From Tubiluchus corallicola (Eukaryota > Priapulida > Priapulimorpha > Priapulimorphida > Tubiluchidae), in contig JAQGDQ010001045.1 in NCBI GenBank assembly GCA_030141605.1, positions 1 through 50,000 on the forward strand: 50,000 nt of DNA, in the 5' to 3' direction. Position numbers and translations under genes: made by a program. Below the pieces are notes generated by a model, which was not told the origin of the DNA, did no database searches, and saw nothing but the letters and a program-made list of their open reading frames with translations. Positions within the stretch are counted from its first letter, which is position 1, and each line of letters begins with the position of its first letter. Shown piece by piece: positions 9,601 to 18,173 of this stretch.

Positions 9601-12142
9601 CCATCGGTATTGTCACTGGCATTATAATTATAATAGCTGTGGTGAGTCTCCATTATTATTACCAAGGTCAGTTTGTCAGTGTAGAATTGCTTGAATTTTA
9701 CGTTACTGTTGCTACTCCTTCTGGAAGCTGCAACCATGGAAACTGCCTGTTAAATGAGTTTCATAAAACAGTCACAAGATGGCGCTATCATATTTTCTGT
9801 ACCTTGTAATCTCCAGTAATTGTTGGGCATTACGCTACGCTGTAGTTTGTAGTATTGATTATAATATAGCAGCCGTCGTAGCGCTGGCAACAAGACTTCA
9901 TTGATTGTACTTGGCCTGTAAAGATACATGGAGGTGTTTTTACTACAAGACGCATGTCGCCGGCGTCTCGATAATCTGAGTTGGTGATATTTAGGAAATT
10001 AGCAAGAGCCTGACCATGCTGATAAAAGTGATGTGGAGCAATTCACGCTGTAGCTGTAGAGTTTACTGTAGATACGTAACACACGATACTAAACTAATGC
10101 TCCGTTCACACTACACTCACTCTGACTGCATTTTTTAGATCGGGTTCCTAGTACGAAGGTGGTACATCAAGAAGAACGTAAAGAGTATGAACTTCGACAA
10201 TCCCGTTTATCGTAAGACGACAGAAGAGCAAGTGAACTTGGAGAAAAGGCAGTATACACCTCAAAAAACTTTTAATCCTGTAAGTATTACACTGGCTTCG
10301 TCACACTGGCGTCTTATTCGCAAAAATAATCCGTTCCCGAAAGCAGGTTTTAACTAGTTTTCCTTCTTGTGTCACGTTCACACTAGAAGAATTTTACACT
10401 CTCTTGTCCGTTCACATAGTCGCTTATTGCTAAAAACAGTTTTGTACTAAAATGAGTGGCATGTAAAAATAGGAAACTTTTTATACAGACTATAGCCTAA
10501 GTTGAAAATAATGTTATATAGTGACAACCGAGTTTTTTCTGAAAGGGAAGAAATTTCGAGTGCTGATGCGAATGGCATTACTTTACCCTAAGATAGATGG
10601 CAGATTTTAGTTTTATGTTTCAAACTTAAACGAGGTCAACACTACGCAATAATAATCTGTTTATTGTTTGTTTTTCATGGAATTCAGGAGACTAAAGTGA
10701 GTCGTTGGTGTCATAATTTGTGTCTCTTTATTTATTTCATTTCTTTCCGTCGCAGTCGAACGTTAAGCTACTTTAACGACATCGACTCATTCAAATTGTC
10801 GACGTAGCAGACGGATCATTCTGTGTGTGACCGTGTTGCGCATGACTGTTTGCCTGTCTGTCGCCATTCCACGACGTCGACTGACTTATTTTCGTCGTGA
10901 CGTTTATTTGCGGGTGTCGTTACGTGCGGGGCTCGGGTGTCGTTACGTGCGGGGCTCGGGTGTCGTTACGTGCGGGGCTCGGGTGTCGTTACGTGCGGGG
11001 CTCGGGGTGTCGTTACGTGCGGGGTTCGGGTTCTGCTTTACGAAAATGTTGTAATTTCCACTTGGTGTTGTCTGTGGCAGTGTTTGTTTTAAACCACGGG
11101 GCATTTCAGCGTGTGCTTGCATGGCGAAATTATTTTATCCCCAATAGCGTCTATTACTAGTAAGCTGATGAAGAGAACAATGACGTCATTTGCAGTAGAA
11201 TTTTTTTGTTAATGATATTGTGAGTTTTTTTTTGTAGTAAAATTCTTTACCTTGCCAGTGTTGTGTCGTATTGTGGCATAATCTTCGAATACGTTTTTCG
11301 AAGAAGTTTTATTTAATACACAACTCTTTACGGGTTATAAAGGGTGGTGTGAAACCCCGTTTTTCTAATGACTTCATCCTGTTATTGCTATCATGTGAGC
11401 AAAGCTTAAGAAATTTCTGTTTAGTTAAAGGAAAACTGGATGATTGTGTAAACACGAGTTCAGAATAAAGAATTCTCTAGCTTACATTAAATAATAATTA
11501 CCTCGGATACTCAAATTTCGTTAAACTTTCAAAGCTACGTGCAGTTCAGTGAATCTACTAAGATTGGCAGCGGCGCCTTTTTGTCACATTCGCCTGGCCA
11601 ACATATAGAAGGTGGTACCGTGATAAGCATGATCATGAACTGCAGTGTTAGTTTCTGATGTCACATGATGTAGAGCCCATTTTCGTGACATTCAGCATTT
11701 AAGCAGTACTGTAACACTTACGCAAACAAGACTCGCAAAGGAAGACTCCTGCCATTGCACAAACTCTGGTTAGTTTCTGACGTAAGCAATAGCCGTGTTC
11801 GGTTGTCGTTAATTAATTTTCTAAGCTAATTATTCAAATATAAGAAACAATTGTTAACTTTTATAGGCAAGAAAATGTATAATTTGGACAGTAAATTAAA
11901 ATGACATGGAGTCTAAACAATCGTCCGTTTTTCCTTTAAGAAGTCGGATTTCACGTCTGTGATGAGTCATCCTGCCCTAGTGCGAACTTGTAAGGAGGCT
12001 TCTCATTGGTCGGGACACTATTAGTACACCCCCATTGTGTTTTTTAAACTGTGCAGGAGTCATTCTTTATCATAACAATTTCTTCTTTTATTTTCAGACA
12101 CTAGAACCTCTAAATTCTCCGGGCACAAACGACTTCGTATAA
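427..12142 (+). CDS. LDL-receptor-family protein (LDLR/VLDLR/LRP8-like), 3' half of gene, 7 exons
   Basis: Endocytic receptor of the plasma membrane. Exons are 427-626, 1422-1649, 5676-5794, 7623-7762, 9009-9641, 10139-10279 and 12098-12142 (stop TAA). Every intron is GT-AG, and the phases 2,2,1,0,0,0 join into one frame of 501 codons. In order the peptide has the last Cys of an EGF module (CKADG), a six-bladed propeller with [30 protein letters not shown] and LYFTDW, a six-cysteine EGF module, a Thr/Ser-rich O-glycan-type stalk, a membrane span and a short tail with [12 protein letters not shown]. Family knowledge: FDNPxY binds PTB adaptors (ARH, Dab) for clathrin uptake. The tail matches VLDLR/LRP8 at least as well as LDLR. 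The signal peptide and class A ligand-binding repeats are not in the window, so the gene is partial here. Orthology within the LDLR/VLDLR/LRP8 group cannot be settled by eye. Confidence 0.93.
645..1062 (-). repeat. Dispersed repeat R2, copy A (inverted)
   Basis: Read on the minus strand this segment matches 42780-43365 and 47835-48400. Shared landmarks include cacgtgtttgtgaaag (variant cgtgtttcacgtatttgcgaaag here), the aatattcagtgt/agatattcagtgt block and gttagtttgtga. It sits in the receptor intron directly before the triplet tract. No coding capacity is visible, so it is probably a non-autonomous element. Confidence 0.65.
1069..1397 (+). repeat. CAA/CAG-type trinucleotide tract next to an exon
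   Basis: About 330 bp of mixed (ACA/GCA)n with occasional GAC and AAT units and no frame-breaking indels. It ends about 25 bp before the acceptor of exon 1422-1649. Translations in all frames are low-complexity (Thr/Ala, Asn/Ser, Gln) and are not taken as protein. Confidence 0.9.
1422..1649 (+). CDS. LDLR-type receptor exon: propeller blade with IYWTD
   Basis: The acceptor is tcttattacag|G and the donor is GAAGG|gtgagt. The first base completes the ATG codon left open by the previous exon, then the frame reads [19 protein letters not shown], a propeller blade with DGIAVDW and IYWTD, and [10 protein letters not shown]. The length from WSD to DGIAV is close to that of LDLR, which supports this acceptor over the many CAGs in the upstream triplet tract. 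Confidence 0.9.
1689..5294 (+). repeat. 49-bp minisatellite, about 3.6 kb, with 27-bp short units
   Basis: The main unit is 49 bp and reads roughly gcattattacacgtagtgg then cggctcgtagctaaaatt then agtgggggtgct. A 27-bp deletion variant (gcattattacacgtagtgg + cagctcgt) alternates with it in the first 300 bp and recurs later, giving 76-bp higher-order units. There are roughly 70-80 units, mostly more than 90% alike, with a few decayed ones near 4800-5110. The array fills most of a receptor-gene intron. Confidence 0.97.
5295..5675 (+). other. Remainder of intron before exon 5676
   Basis: Single-copy AT-rich intron sequence. Nothing is recognised here except the pyrimidine-rich acceptor tgttttcccttctag at its end. 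Confidence 0.6.
5676..5794 (+). CDS. LDLR-type receptor exon: propeller blade with SDWG
   Basis: The acceptor is cccttctag|A and the donor is GCTTTAG|gtgtgt. GG from the previous exon plus A gives Gly, then [20 protein letters not shown] and [12 protein letters not shown]. This matches the LDLR blade with MYWTDWGTPAKI and TENIQWPNGITL. The frame stays open into the downstream 72-bp minisatellite, see findings. Confidence 0.92.
5823..6843 (+). repeat. 72-bp minisatellite, 14 copies
   Basis: Fourteen head-to-tail 72-bp units plus a partial one, each starting cacttaaactgtttgtgg. Because 72 is divisible by 3 and the unit lacks stops in one frame, the array stays open and translates to 24-residue repeats ([13 protein letters not shown] and so on). 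Differences between copies are mostly nonsynonymous (Lys/Arg, Asp/Asn, Tyr/Cys, Cys/Ser), which argues against coding selection. It lies in an intron of the receptor gene. Confidence 0.95.
6835..7200 (+). repeat. Dispersed repeat that carries the 72-bp unit (second copy 32235-32625, inverted)
   Basis: The sequence following the 72-bp array matches the reverse complement of 32235-32565. Shared landmarks are gctgccattcacttgaaaat, atgcaaaaatat and acttttgatgaa. In the second copy the body is joined to one single 72-bp-like unit, so the tandem array here appears to have expanded from a unit that belongs to a dispersed element. Confidence 0.7.
7201..7622 (+). other. Intron sequence before exon 7623
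   Basis: AT-rich intron. No coding or repeat structure was recognised. It ends in the acceptor caacattttcag. Confidence 0.6.
7623..7762 (+). CDS. LDLR-type receptor exon: propeller blade with VYWVD
   Basis: The acceptor is cattttcag|AT and the donor is TTTGAG|gtacgt. G from the previous exon plus AT gives Asp, then [20 protein letters not shown] and HPFSVTVFE. This corresponds to the LDLR blade with LYWVDSKL and HPFSLAVFE. It ends in phase 0. Confidence 0.93.
7790..7950 (+). repeat. Dispersed repeat fragment shared with 42090-42245
   Basis: Both places contain the blocks gattttgtc(c/t)gattt and ccgtaaaagcgaggtccgg with similar spacing. The 'aaagcgaggtccgg' end resembles the termini of pogo/Tigger-type elements, but no full terminal inverted repeat was established. 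Confidence 0.5.
8072..8998 (+). repeat. 33-bp minisatellite, about 28 copies, abutting an exon acceptor
   Basis: The unit is taactaagaaaacgaactga followed by cgtatacttacat, period 33 bp. Variants include aaataaactaatctatac. The last unit runs straight into the acceptor of the next exon (tacaatttcaacag). On the minus strand each unit carries gtaagtatac and ttttcttag, which look like a donor and an acceptor. Confidence 0.96.
9009..9641 (+). CDS. LDLR-type receptor exon: last blade, EGF, O-glycan stalk, most of membrane span
   Basis: The acceptor is atttcaacag|GAT and the donor is GCTGTG|gtgagt, both phase 0. The exon starts [12 protein letters not shown] (sixth blade). The EGF-type module has six cysteines between about 9162 and 9300 ([23 protein letters not shown]). 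A Thr/Ser-rich stalk follows (about 9310-9420), then a linker and a hydrophobic span beginning [19 protein letters not shown] at 9588. In LDLR these parts are split over several exons; here they are fused into one. Confidence 0.94.
10139..10279 (+). CDS. LDLR-type receptor exon: end of membrane span and cytoplasmic tail with FDNPVY
   Basis: The acceptor is cattttttag|ATC and the donor is AATCCT|gtaagt. IGFLV completes the span, [11 protein letters not shown] is the basic stop-transfer, and the tail reads [25 protein letters not shown] (10193-10210) is the canonical NPxY internalisation signal. No intact intron-5 continuation is needed, since reading past 9641 soon leaves family similarity. 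Confidence 0.94.
10912..11028 (+). repeat. 23-bp G-rich minisatellite, 5 copies
   Basis: The unit is gggtgtcgttacgtgcgggg + ctc. It is open in more than one frame by chance and lies in the last intron of the receptor gene. Confidence 0.93.
11420..11880 (+). repeat. Dispersed repeat R1, copy 1
   Basis: It aligns over about 400 bp with 47296-47745 (same orientation) and 48885-49365 (inverted). Landmarks are cctcggatactcaaatttcg, ctttttgtcacattcg, gaactgcagtgttagtttct and ctaattattcaaatataag. No ORF is present, so it is a non-autonomous repeat. Confidence 0.85.
12098..12142 (+). CDS. LDLR-type receptor last coding exon
   Basis: The acceptor is tattttcag|ACA, encoding [14 protein letters not shown] and then TAA at 12140-12142. 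The last three residues D-F-V fit a class III PDZ-ligand pattern, but this is only a three-residue pattern. The exon assignment rests on the strong acceptor, phase 0 and the short remaining tail expected for the family. Confidence 0.75.
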   Translation, partial: TLEPLNSPGTNDFV

Positions 12143-12496
12143 CGCACGCTCGTCCGCTTAGTCAAGTGATACAACGATTGTACAGCCGTCGCCGTTTCGG
12201 ACAATTTGCCGCTCTTATTTATTAACAGCTTAGCTTGATGGCAAACTTGTGTACATAGTGATGAATTTCATTTGAGTTTGTTGTGAATATTGAGTGAGTG
12301 ACACGCTGTAAATAGGCCGTAAACGTCGTCGTCGTCGTCGTCAAATCACGCGGTGCTGCTGTGCATTACATGTAACCAGCCTAGCCTCAGAACGGCCTTC
12401 CTCCGATGCTTAGCTTTGAAGACGATTGTGCACATCAGAATGCGGGAAAAAATATTGACGAATTCCGAGTTGGGAAGAGGCACGTCTTTCCCTCGT

Positions 12497-12790
12497 TCCT
12501 GCTTGAGTATTCGAGAACGGGATGATTAGTCGCTAGCATCCTGCTTGAGTGTTCCAGAACGGGATGATTAGTCGCTAGCATCCTGCTTGAGTATTCGAGA
12601 ACGGGATGATTAGTCGCTAGCATCCTGCTTGAGTGTTCCAGAACGGGATGATTAGTCGCTAGCATCCTGCTTGAGTATTCGAGAACGGGATGATTAGTCG
12701 CTAGCATGCTGCTTGAGTGTTCCAGAACGGGATGATTAGTCGCTAGCATCCTGCTTGAGTATTCCAGAACGGGATGATTAGTCGCTAGCA
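12497..12790 (+). repeat. 42-bp minisatellite, 7 copies
   Basis: The unit is cctgcttgagtattcgagaa followed by cgggatgattagtcgctagcat. Units alternate between gtattcgagaac and gtgttccagaac, so an 84-bp higher-order unit is visible. Its minus-strand open frame is a consequence of the 42-bp period. Confidence 0.95.
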
Positions 12791-13072
12791 GTGATTGTCC
12801 ATTTGAGATAGTGCCAACGGCGACGGATACAAGCTCAGAGCGGACCGTGCGGTGCGCCACCTTGGGTGAGACTCGAAGTATCCGTCGTCGTTTACTGGGT
12901 TTGAATCGAAGGAGGATAAACAATCTTCTGTTTCCTTGTTCTTCGTGCATTTAGCGGATTCCCCGTCGCTCTCAACGTCGATCATTGGCTTAGTGGGCAC
13001 TGATTGCTGTCCGAACATTACATGTTTGCGGAGCGTAGATTCCGCGGGAGCTGCTGAACATCGCTTTGCCAT
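12785..13072 (-). CDS. Possible small intronless protein gene, 95 aa, unknown function
   Basis: An ATG at 13070-13072 in strong context (g at -3, G at +4) opens a 95-residue frame ending at 12785 just before the 42-bp array. The peptide starts MAKRCSAAPAESTLRKHVMFGQ, is Ser-, Asp- and Glu-rich in the middle (DVESDGES, NDDGYFES) and ends QMDNHC. I recognise no family. GC content is clearly above the surroundings and similar to the real exons here. A minus-strand TATAAA lies at 13208-13213, about 140 bp upstream. It would be antisense to the receptor 3' UTR. Chance remains possible. Confidence 0.3.
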   Translation of the reverse strand: MAKRCSAAPAESTLRKHVMFGQQSVPTKPMIDVESDGESAKCTKNKETEDCLSSFDSNPVNDDGYFESHPRWRTARSALSLYPSPLALSQMDNHC

Positions 13073-13196
13073 TGCCGTTCCCCGTGTGAGCTTGACTTTA
13101 GCACATAAATTTGGCAGCTGCAACGTTCGTTCATTTCTTAACTTATACACGTACGACTTTGGTGCTTAGGCGGCGGGTAGATCGGATGCTGCGCAC

Positions 13197-13213
13197 GACG
13201 TCAGACATTTATA
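13197..13213 (-). promoter_or_regulatory. TATA box with adjacent CRE-like site upstream of the small antisense ORF
   Basis: On the minus strand TATAAATG is followed closely by CTGACGTC (CRE-like). The position, about 140 bp before the ATG at 13072, would suit a core promoter. This is a motif match only. Confidence 0.25.
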
Positions 13214-15458
13214 CAGTTGTGACAAACTATTGTTCTTGTTTAAGTTGTTTGTTTACGATGATTTGTAAATATGACTTTTGTTTGTGTTTATTTTTGCGAG
13301 TGAAGTATTACGTACGAACCGGTGTGGTAGAGTTAGCATACGTTCATTTAAACGCAGGACATTGTAGCTCAAATTTTAAGCGTTCGCTTATTTTCTAGGT
13401 ACCGTTACTGCCACACTCTGGCTGCATAATAGCTGCTGTACATTTTTGCTTTAAATGTAGTAAGTATTTTAAGATGATTTGCTGTGTTAAAGCGATTCAG
13501 CATAGTTAGGTCTGTGATCATTCGTTTCGTGGCCAAAACTCTCTTAAATGGTCTACTGTCGTTGTTTCTTCATTGTTTATATCAGGGAGCGTGTAAATAT
13601 GTAGACAATGCCATGCGAAGAGTATTAGCCTTGGGCACTTATTAATGCATAGTTCTTTTTCTGTTGGGTTTTTATACCGATTACTGAAACTGGAGATGGT
13701 GGGGCCATCTACGGGTGACCGATAGAGTTACTCTCTAGCAAAGAGTCGTACCGTTGTGACACGGTTGGTTTTGCGCTACGAAAATTGACGATTTCTGCAG
13801 TAAATTTTATGGTGACTGATTTAGTTTAATTAATTAATTATAAATGTGGTAAAAATTAAAAAAGAAAATGAAAATTTCTGCAAGAAAGTAGAAAAGAATC
13901 TCACTGACAACGAAAAATCTGGATTGACAGCAAGCTGGTAGGGTAAATCATCGACTCCATGTGCGCGTAATGCATGATCTGATCCGTAATGCTTGATGCG
14001 TATTGACTGGATCCACGTGTCCGTAAACATATTAACAAACACACGGCGTTCTTTCCTCCATTTGTGAAAATTTTAAGCAATAATTTTTGGAAATCACGTC
14101 ACAGTTGTAGCACTTACTTATTATTGCACTATTAGACAGAAAAGAAAGCAAAGGTTTTGGGTGCACAGCATTTAGCAGTGGAGAAAACAATATGGCAGGC
14201 ATCATTGTTTAGTGAAAGAACTACAGTTAGATGCACAACACGTAACATGATTCTTACACCTCTCAAAAACTCAAATAGAAACAATATTATTGTTTACAGG
14301 TCCTAAAGCGACCAAAACTCTCCTAACTAGAATTTTAAAAAGCTAAACAGTGAAAATGGTCACCGGAAACTTGAAAACTCTCTATAATTGCCTGCGTAAT
14401 GCATATTTGGACGATAGTGATCACGTTTAAATGAATGCAGATCACGCATTACGAATTACGGAAACACGGAAACACTTTTACATGTTTAAATACAAACTGT
14501 TTTATACGTGTCACGCATTATGCACACGTGGAGTCGTACCTTAAACAGTGTGTAACGCGCGTCAGGACTTTCTTTTGACAAGCATTGTCATTGTAGACAA
14601 GACTTGAACTCGCGTTTAAACGTGAACTACATTATCCTAACGAACTTTGCTGTTTAGTGACCACACTTACACAACGTGCAAGTCGGTTTCGAGACGCTGT
14701 CACGCAAGCGACACTCGCGACGCTCGCTGGCGGATGATTGTATGCTACGGCACTCGGCTCGTGTGCATGCCACGCGACCGCCCAATGACGTATACACAAA
14801 ACCCTGACGTAATCTCTAATGCATGTTTAAACTTTCTAACCTACAAACTCTATGCTTTACGTAGAATGTAAAATTATTGATTTTCCGATGACGACCGTTT
14901 CATTTTAAAGGTTGTAAGTTTTGTAAAGCAGAAGCCTGTAACATTGGAATCAGTTGTAAACCTGGCGTTGTATGTAAAAAAGATTCTGGTGTTTAGTACT
15001 ATGTAATATATATATCATTGCATCAATAGGTAAGATAGATAAGAATAAAGTTTCTTAGCAAACACTATTTTGCTTCAGGTTTTCAGCACCCTGCTCTGTA
15101 CAGAGTGTTTGAATTGTGTTAATATTTAACGTGGTTGTGAAACTGGCAAGCATGTAAATCTATACTGTACACTAGTCTCGTGTGTATGCTTATGTATGAT
15201 AAGTTTCATTTTATTCATTTCTGTTCAAGTTTTTTCACATGTTGTGTGATGTTATAATACAATATAAATATGTGTCTTCTGTAGCTTATGGGTTACTGTG
15301 TTTTTATTTATGTTTATGAAAACCAATGTGAAAAATTGGTCCTTGAAATGCGATAACCAAAGTAGTTATCCTAGATACGAGCACATGTCTTTAGGTTGTA
15401 CTGAAGCATATCGCTAAGGAGCATCCGACCAGCAAGTGGCACCTGGCAATTGTTAGTA

Positions 15459-15658
15459 CAGGGTCGGGGCCTTAGTGATTGGAGGCCCTAGGCGAAGTAA
15501 ATTTGGTGGCCCCAAATGAAATAGAAAAATAAATACGAAAAAAATAAAATTACACAATTTATTAAAAACTATAATGTACGTTACCTCAGCGTGAGGCCCC
15601 CCTGGAGGGTGAGGCCCTAGGCGGTTGCCTAGTTTGCCTATGCTTAAGGCCGGCCCTG
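15459..15658. mobile_element. hAT-like MITE, 200 bp
   Basis: The ends are CAGGGTCGGGGCCTTA and TTAAGGCCGGCCCTG, an imperfect terminal inverted repeat typical of hAT elements. The flanks tgttagta and ggttagta are nearly identical 8-mers, the right one starting two bases after the terminus. Inside are two 'gaggccctaggcg' blocks. No coding capacity. Confidence 0.65.
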
Positions 15659-16089
15659 GTGGTTAGTATATGTAGTTTGTACTAGAGAGAAAAGAATTAT
15701 GTAATAAATGTGAATAAGGAAAAGTCAGGTAGGTCAGTAAGAACAGGATAGCGCTAAAAAACAGTTTGGAGAAAGAGGGTCATGGGAGTAGGTTTACATA
15801 TTATAGTTTTAGTTTTTTGAGAGGTGATTATATTCTCATGTTTGCAGGAGTGTAATTGTAATCATAAATTAGTTTGTATTAATGGAGAAAATTTTTGTAA
15901 AGGTATAGTTATGATATTTTGCAAAGAATATGTTATGAAAGGAGTAAGGAAGACAAAAAACAAATACAAATACAGGTTTTTTGGAGTCATCAGGAGGAAC
16001 TTGAGAGTCGAGTTTCGGCTGCTACTCTGGTGTTTTTATTCCACTGACAAACTGCCACTGATTTAAGAAATTAAAGGCGAGCGGGGGTC
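15659..16089. other. Intergenic, nothing recognised
   Basis: AT-rich sequence. The 80-codon plus-strand frame at 15824-16066 has no recognisable domain, and its composition matches the background. Confidence 0.5.
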
Positions 16090-16265
16090 ATAACTGAGTG
16101 GTCTCGCTTCTATGCTGGACTGTTACGTGCTCACTCTTTACAGTTTCGTAAACCTTTGTTTGCTGCACCAATCGTGGCTGTTTTCCTTGTGAGGGAGAGA
16201 GGTGTTCGCGTGCAAAAGTCGAGCGAGACGCCTTGGCTGGTTCAGTGACTCTTCTTAGACACCTA
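16090..16265 (+). repeat. Dispersed repeat shared with 18840-18950
   Basis: The blocks atcgtggctg, ttgccttgt/ttttccttgtg, gagagaggtgtt and agacgcc/agacacc.tggctggtt occur in the same order at 18860-18935. In the other copy they follow a 5S rRNA-like segment, so this may be the tail of the same SINE-like element. Confidence 0.5.
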
Positions 16266-16354
16266 TCCTAAATCTATCTAAGTTTATCTTGCTTATATAT
16301 ATGTACATCGTACATGTAACAAATTCAGTTTACTGATGACCACGTGAGACAGAG

Positions 16355-16495
16355 TTTACAAATTAGTTAATGCATTAACTATTAAACTAATTTACAAGTT
16401 AGTTAATGCATTAACTATTAAGCTAATTTACAAGTTAGTTAATGCATTAACTATTAAGCTAATTTCCAAGTTAGTTAATGCATTATTAATTATTA
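16355..16495 (+). repeat. 36-bp minisatellite, about 4 copies
   Basis: The unit is caagttagttaatgcattaa + ctattaagctaattta. Each unit contains the palindrome-like ttaatgcattaa. The last copy is diverged. Confidence 0.9.
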
Positions 16496-16819
16496 GGCCA
16501 GTTAATTTGTCCAGATTGTTCCAAATTGCTGCTTAAACCATCCACTAGTTTATAATTGTTTTTAAACAACAGATGGCAGCACATGCCTTTCATCAATGCT
16601 TTGCTGGGCTTTTACAACACAGTTCTACAGACATACTAGCAACTGAAATTATAGTTAACAGGAGATTAGAAAGAGTACTCTTAAAACGGTAGATCTTTGA
16701 CTAACATTGATCAGTAAACTCCGCACACGGTGTGAACGGAATGCAAACGAAAGTGCTGCATACGAGAGATCGTTCAGGCTCGCAACCTTTATGAGCCTAC
16801 TACCGTATTTTCATTTTTT

Positions 16820-16941
16820 GACTACGGCCAAATCATGTTGAAAACACGGGTTCTCGTCTGATCACCGAAGTTAAGCAACGCAGAGCCTGGTTAGTACTTG
16901 GATGGGTTACCGCCTAGGAATACCGTAGGTGCTGTAGGCTT
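16820..16941 (+). pseudogene. 5S rRNA-derived sequence (head of a 5S-type SINE or 5S pseudogene)
   Basis: The 122-bp segment follows eukaryotic 5S rRNA from end to end: ACTACGGCCA at the 5' end, GTTAAGCAACG, GCCTGGTTAGTACTTGGATG (internal control region) and GGTGCTGTAGGCTT at the 3' end. It carries substitutions and has no T-run terminator after it. The sequence continues without a break into a GC-rich unrelated stretch. This fits a SINE3-type element or processed 5S copy better than a working 5S gene. Confidence 0.8.
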
Positions 16942-17345
16942 GCGGGATGCCCACACTGTATCTCGACACTAGGCAGAGGAGCTGCACAAGCAGCCAACGG
17001 CTAGAGGGCAGAGGAGGTCAAGTGACCCAGCGGCCATGTGTAGAGGAGTAAACTTTCCAAATCAGGAGTGGAGCCCCGAAGGCGGACCAGTGCAGCATGC
17101 TCACTGACTCCGGCAGCTCCTGGAGCCCAATGTATCGCTCCGCTTTCCTTTGGACTACACCAGGGAGGAAGAGAGGGGGTTCCTGTTATCTGGGCAACTC
17201 AGGATCTCCATACACCTTGCCCAGGCGTGCGCCCTGGAGACGTTCAAGAATCGGACTGCTCAGCCACAGTCGACGCTGCAGCTCCATCAATGTGATCAAT
17301 AACTGACTCTCTTGGCGCACACTCCATTGTGTTCCGAAACAGAAG
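16942..17345 (+). repeat. GC-rich body following the 5S-like head
   Basis: About 400 bp, markedly more GC-rich than the flanks, joined directly to the 5S-like sequence and fading into AT-rich DNA after about 17345. Short overlapping ORFs (68-75 codons) show no domain. It is probably the body/tail of the same retroposed element; a LINE-derived tail is possible but not shown. Confidence 0.5.
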
Positions 17346-18173
17346 GATGCCAACAACAAGCAATTTTCATTTTAACCAGTTTATCGTTTGGTGTATCAAT
17401 TTGTTACTGAAGCTAAATGAGTTTATTGCATTTACTGCCTCACGTAGTCAACTGCTGATGTCATTGAACCAATTAAATAATTAAAACTTGCAGAACCAGT
17501 TCTAAACAACAACGACAGCTCACTGCTGACGGCAATTATGTAACAACAAATTACCCTCATGTTTAAAACAACCCGCACAGGTGCAGAATAATAAAAGTTG
17601 AATTCAAATTAGTTTATTTTTCCACGCTACAAACGATTTACGACCAAATTTTCCGGATGTGGGCACAAGTTTGTTGAAGCAAAACACTAATTATCATAAA
17701 AACTCCATAAATGAAAACTCGTCCATAAAACAACGGATGCCGTTACTTTTTTATTTGCTTTAAACCAGTTATTACGACAAGCATAACAGCATTTATTAGA
17801 TTCGTAAACTCGTGAGACTAATATATACAAAAAAGCTCAAATACGATAGTAATCGTGTATGTATAAACAATACGGTACTTCTATAAAATACATAAACAAT
17901 TGTTACTTAACATTACATGTTTACAAAGCGCATTGCAACGAACCACACAGCTGCCCAACACCAAAAGCTACTTTTTCGAATATATATGCAAAAATTATAG
18001 TAAAAAAAACTTTTGATTAATCATATGCACAATACATGTAAGCGGAAGAACTTAGTTTATAGTATAGGCCATTGACTAACGGTAAGCACAAATGTGAAAC
18101 ATTGGCAACGTACATAGTTTTGATTAATAACTAATGCATGTGAGAATATCACGTGCAGTGCAGTAGTACAATA
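17346..18173. other. Intergenic, nothing recognised
   Basis: AT-rich, without repeats or coding signal that I can see. Confidence 0.5.

Larger units (their letters stand above)
10280..12097 (+). other. Last intron of the receptor gene
   Basis: It contains a 23-bp G-rich minisatellite (10912-11028) and R1 repeat copy 1 (about 11420-11880). No further exon was recognised, although a small alternatively spliced tail exon cannot be excluded. It ends in the acceptor tcttttattttcag. Confidence 0.6.
12143..15060 (+). other. Probable 3' UTR and downstream region of the receptor gene
   Basis: There is no conserved plus-strand coding sequence. It has a (CGT)6 run at about 12323-12342, a 42-bp minisatellite and then AT-rich sequence. 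An AATAAA signal lies at 15044-15049. If it is used, the 3' UTR would be about 2.9 kb, long but usual for LDLR-family mRNAs. The transcript end is inferred only. Confidence 0.4.

Noticed and set aside
12435-12950. 171-codon minus frame with 14-residue repeats
   Set aside because: Runs through the 42-bp minisatellite; the alternative frame at 12785-13072 has better context and composition.
16820-16941. Functional 5S rRNA gene
   Set aside because: Substitutions in conserved positions, no T-run terminator, and direct fusion to a non-5S body.
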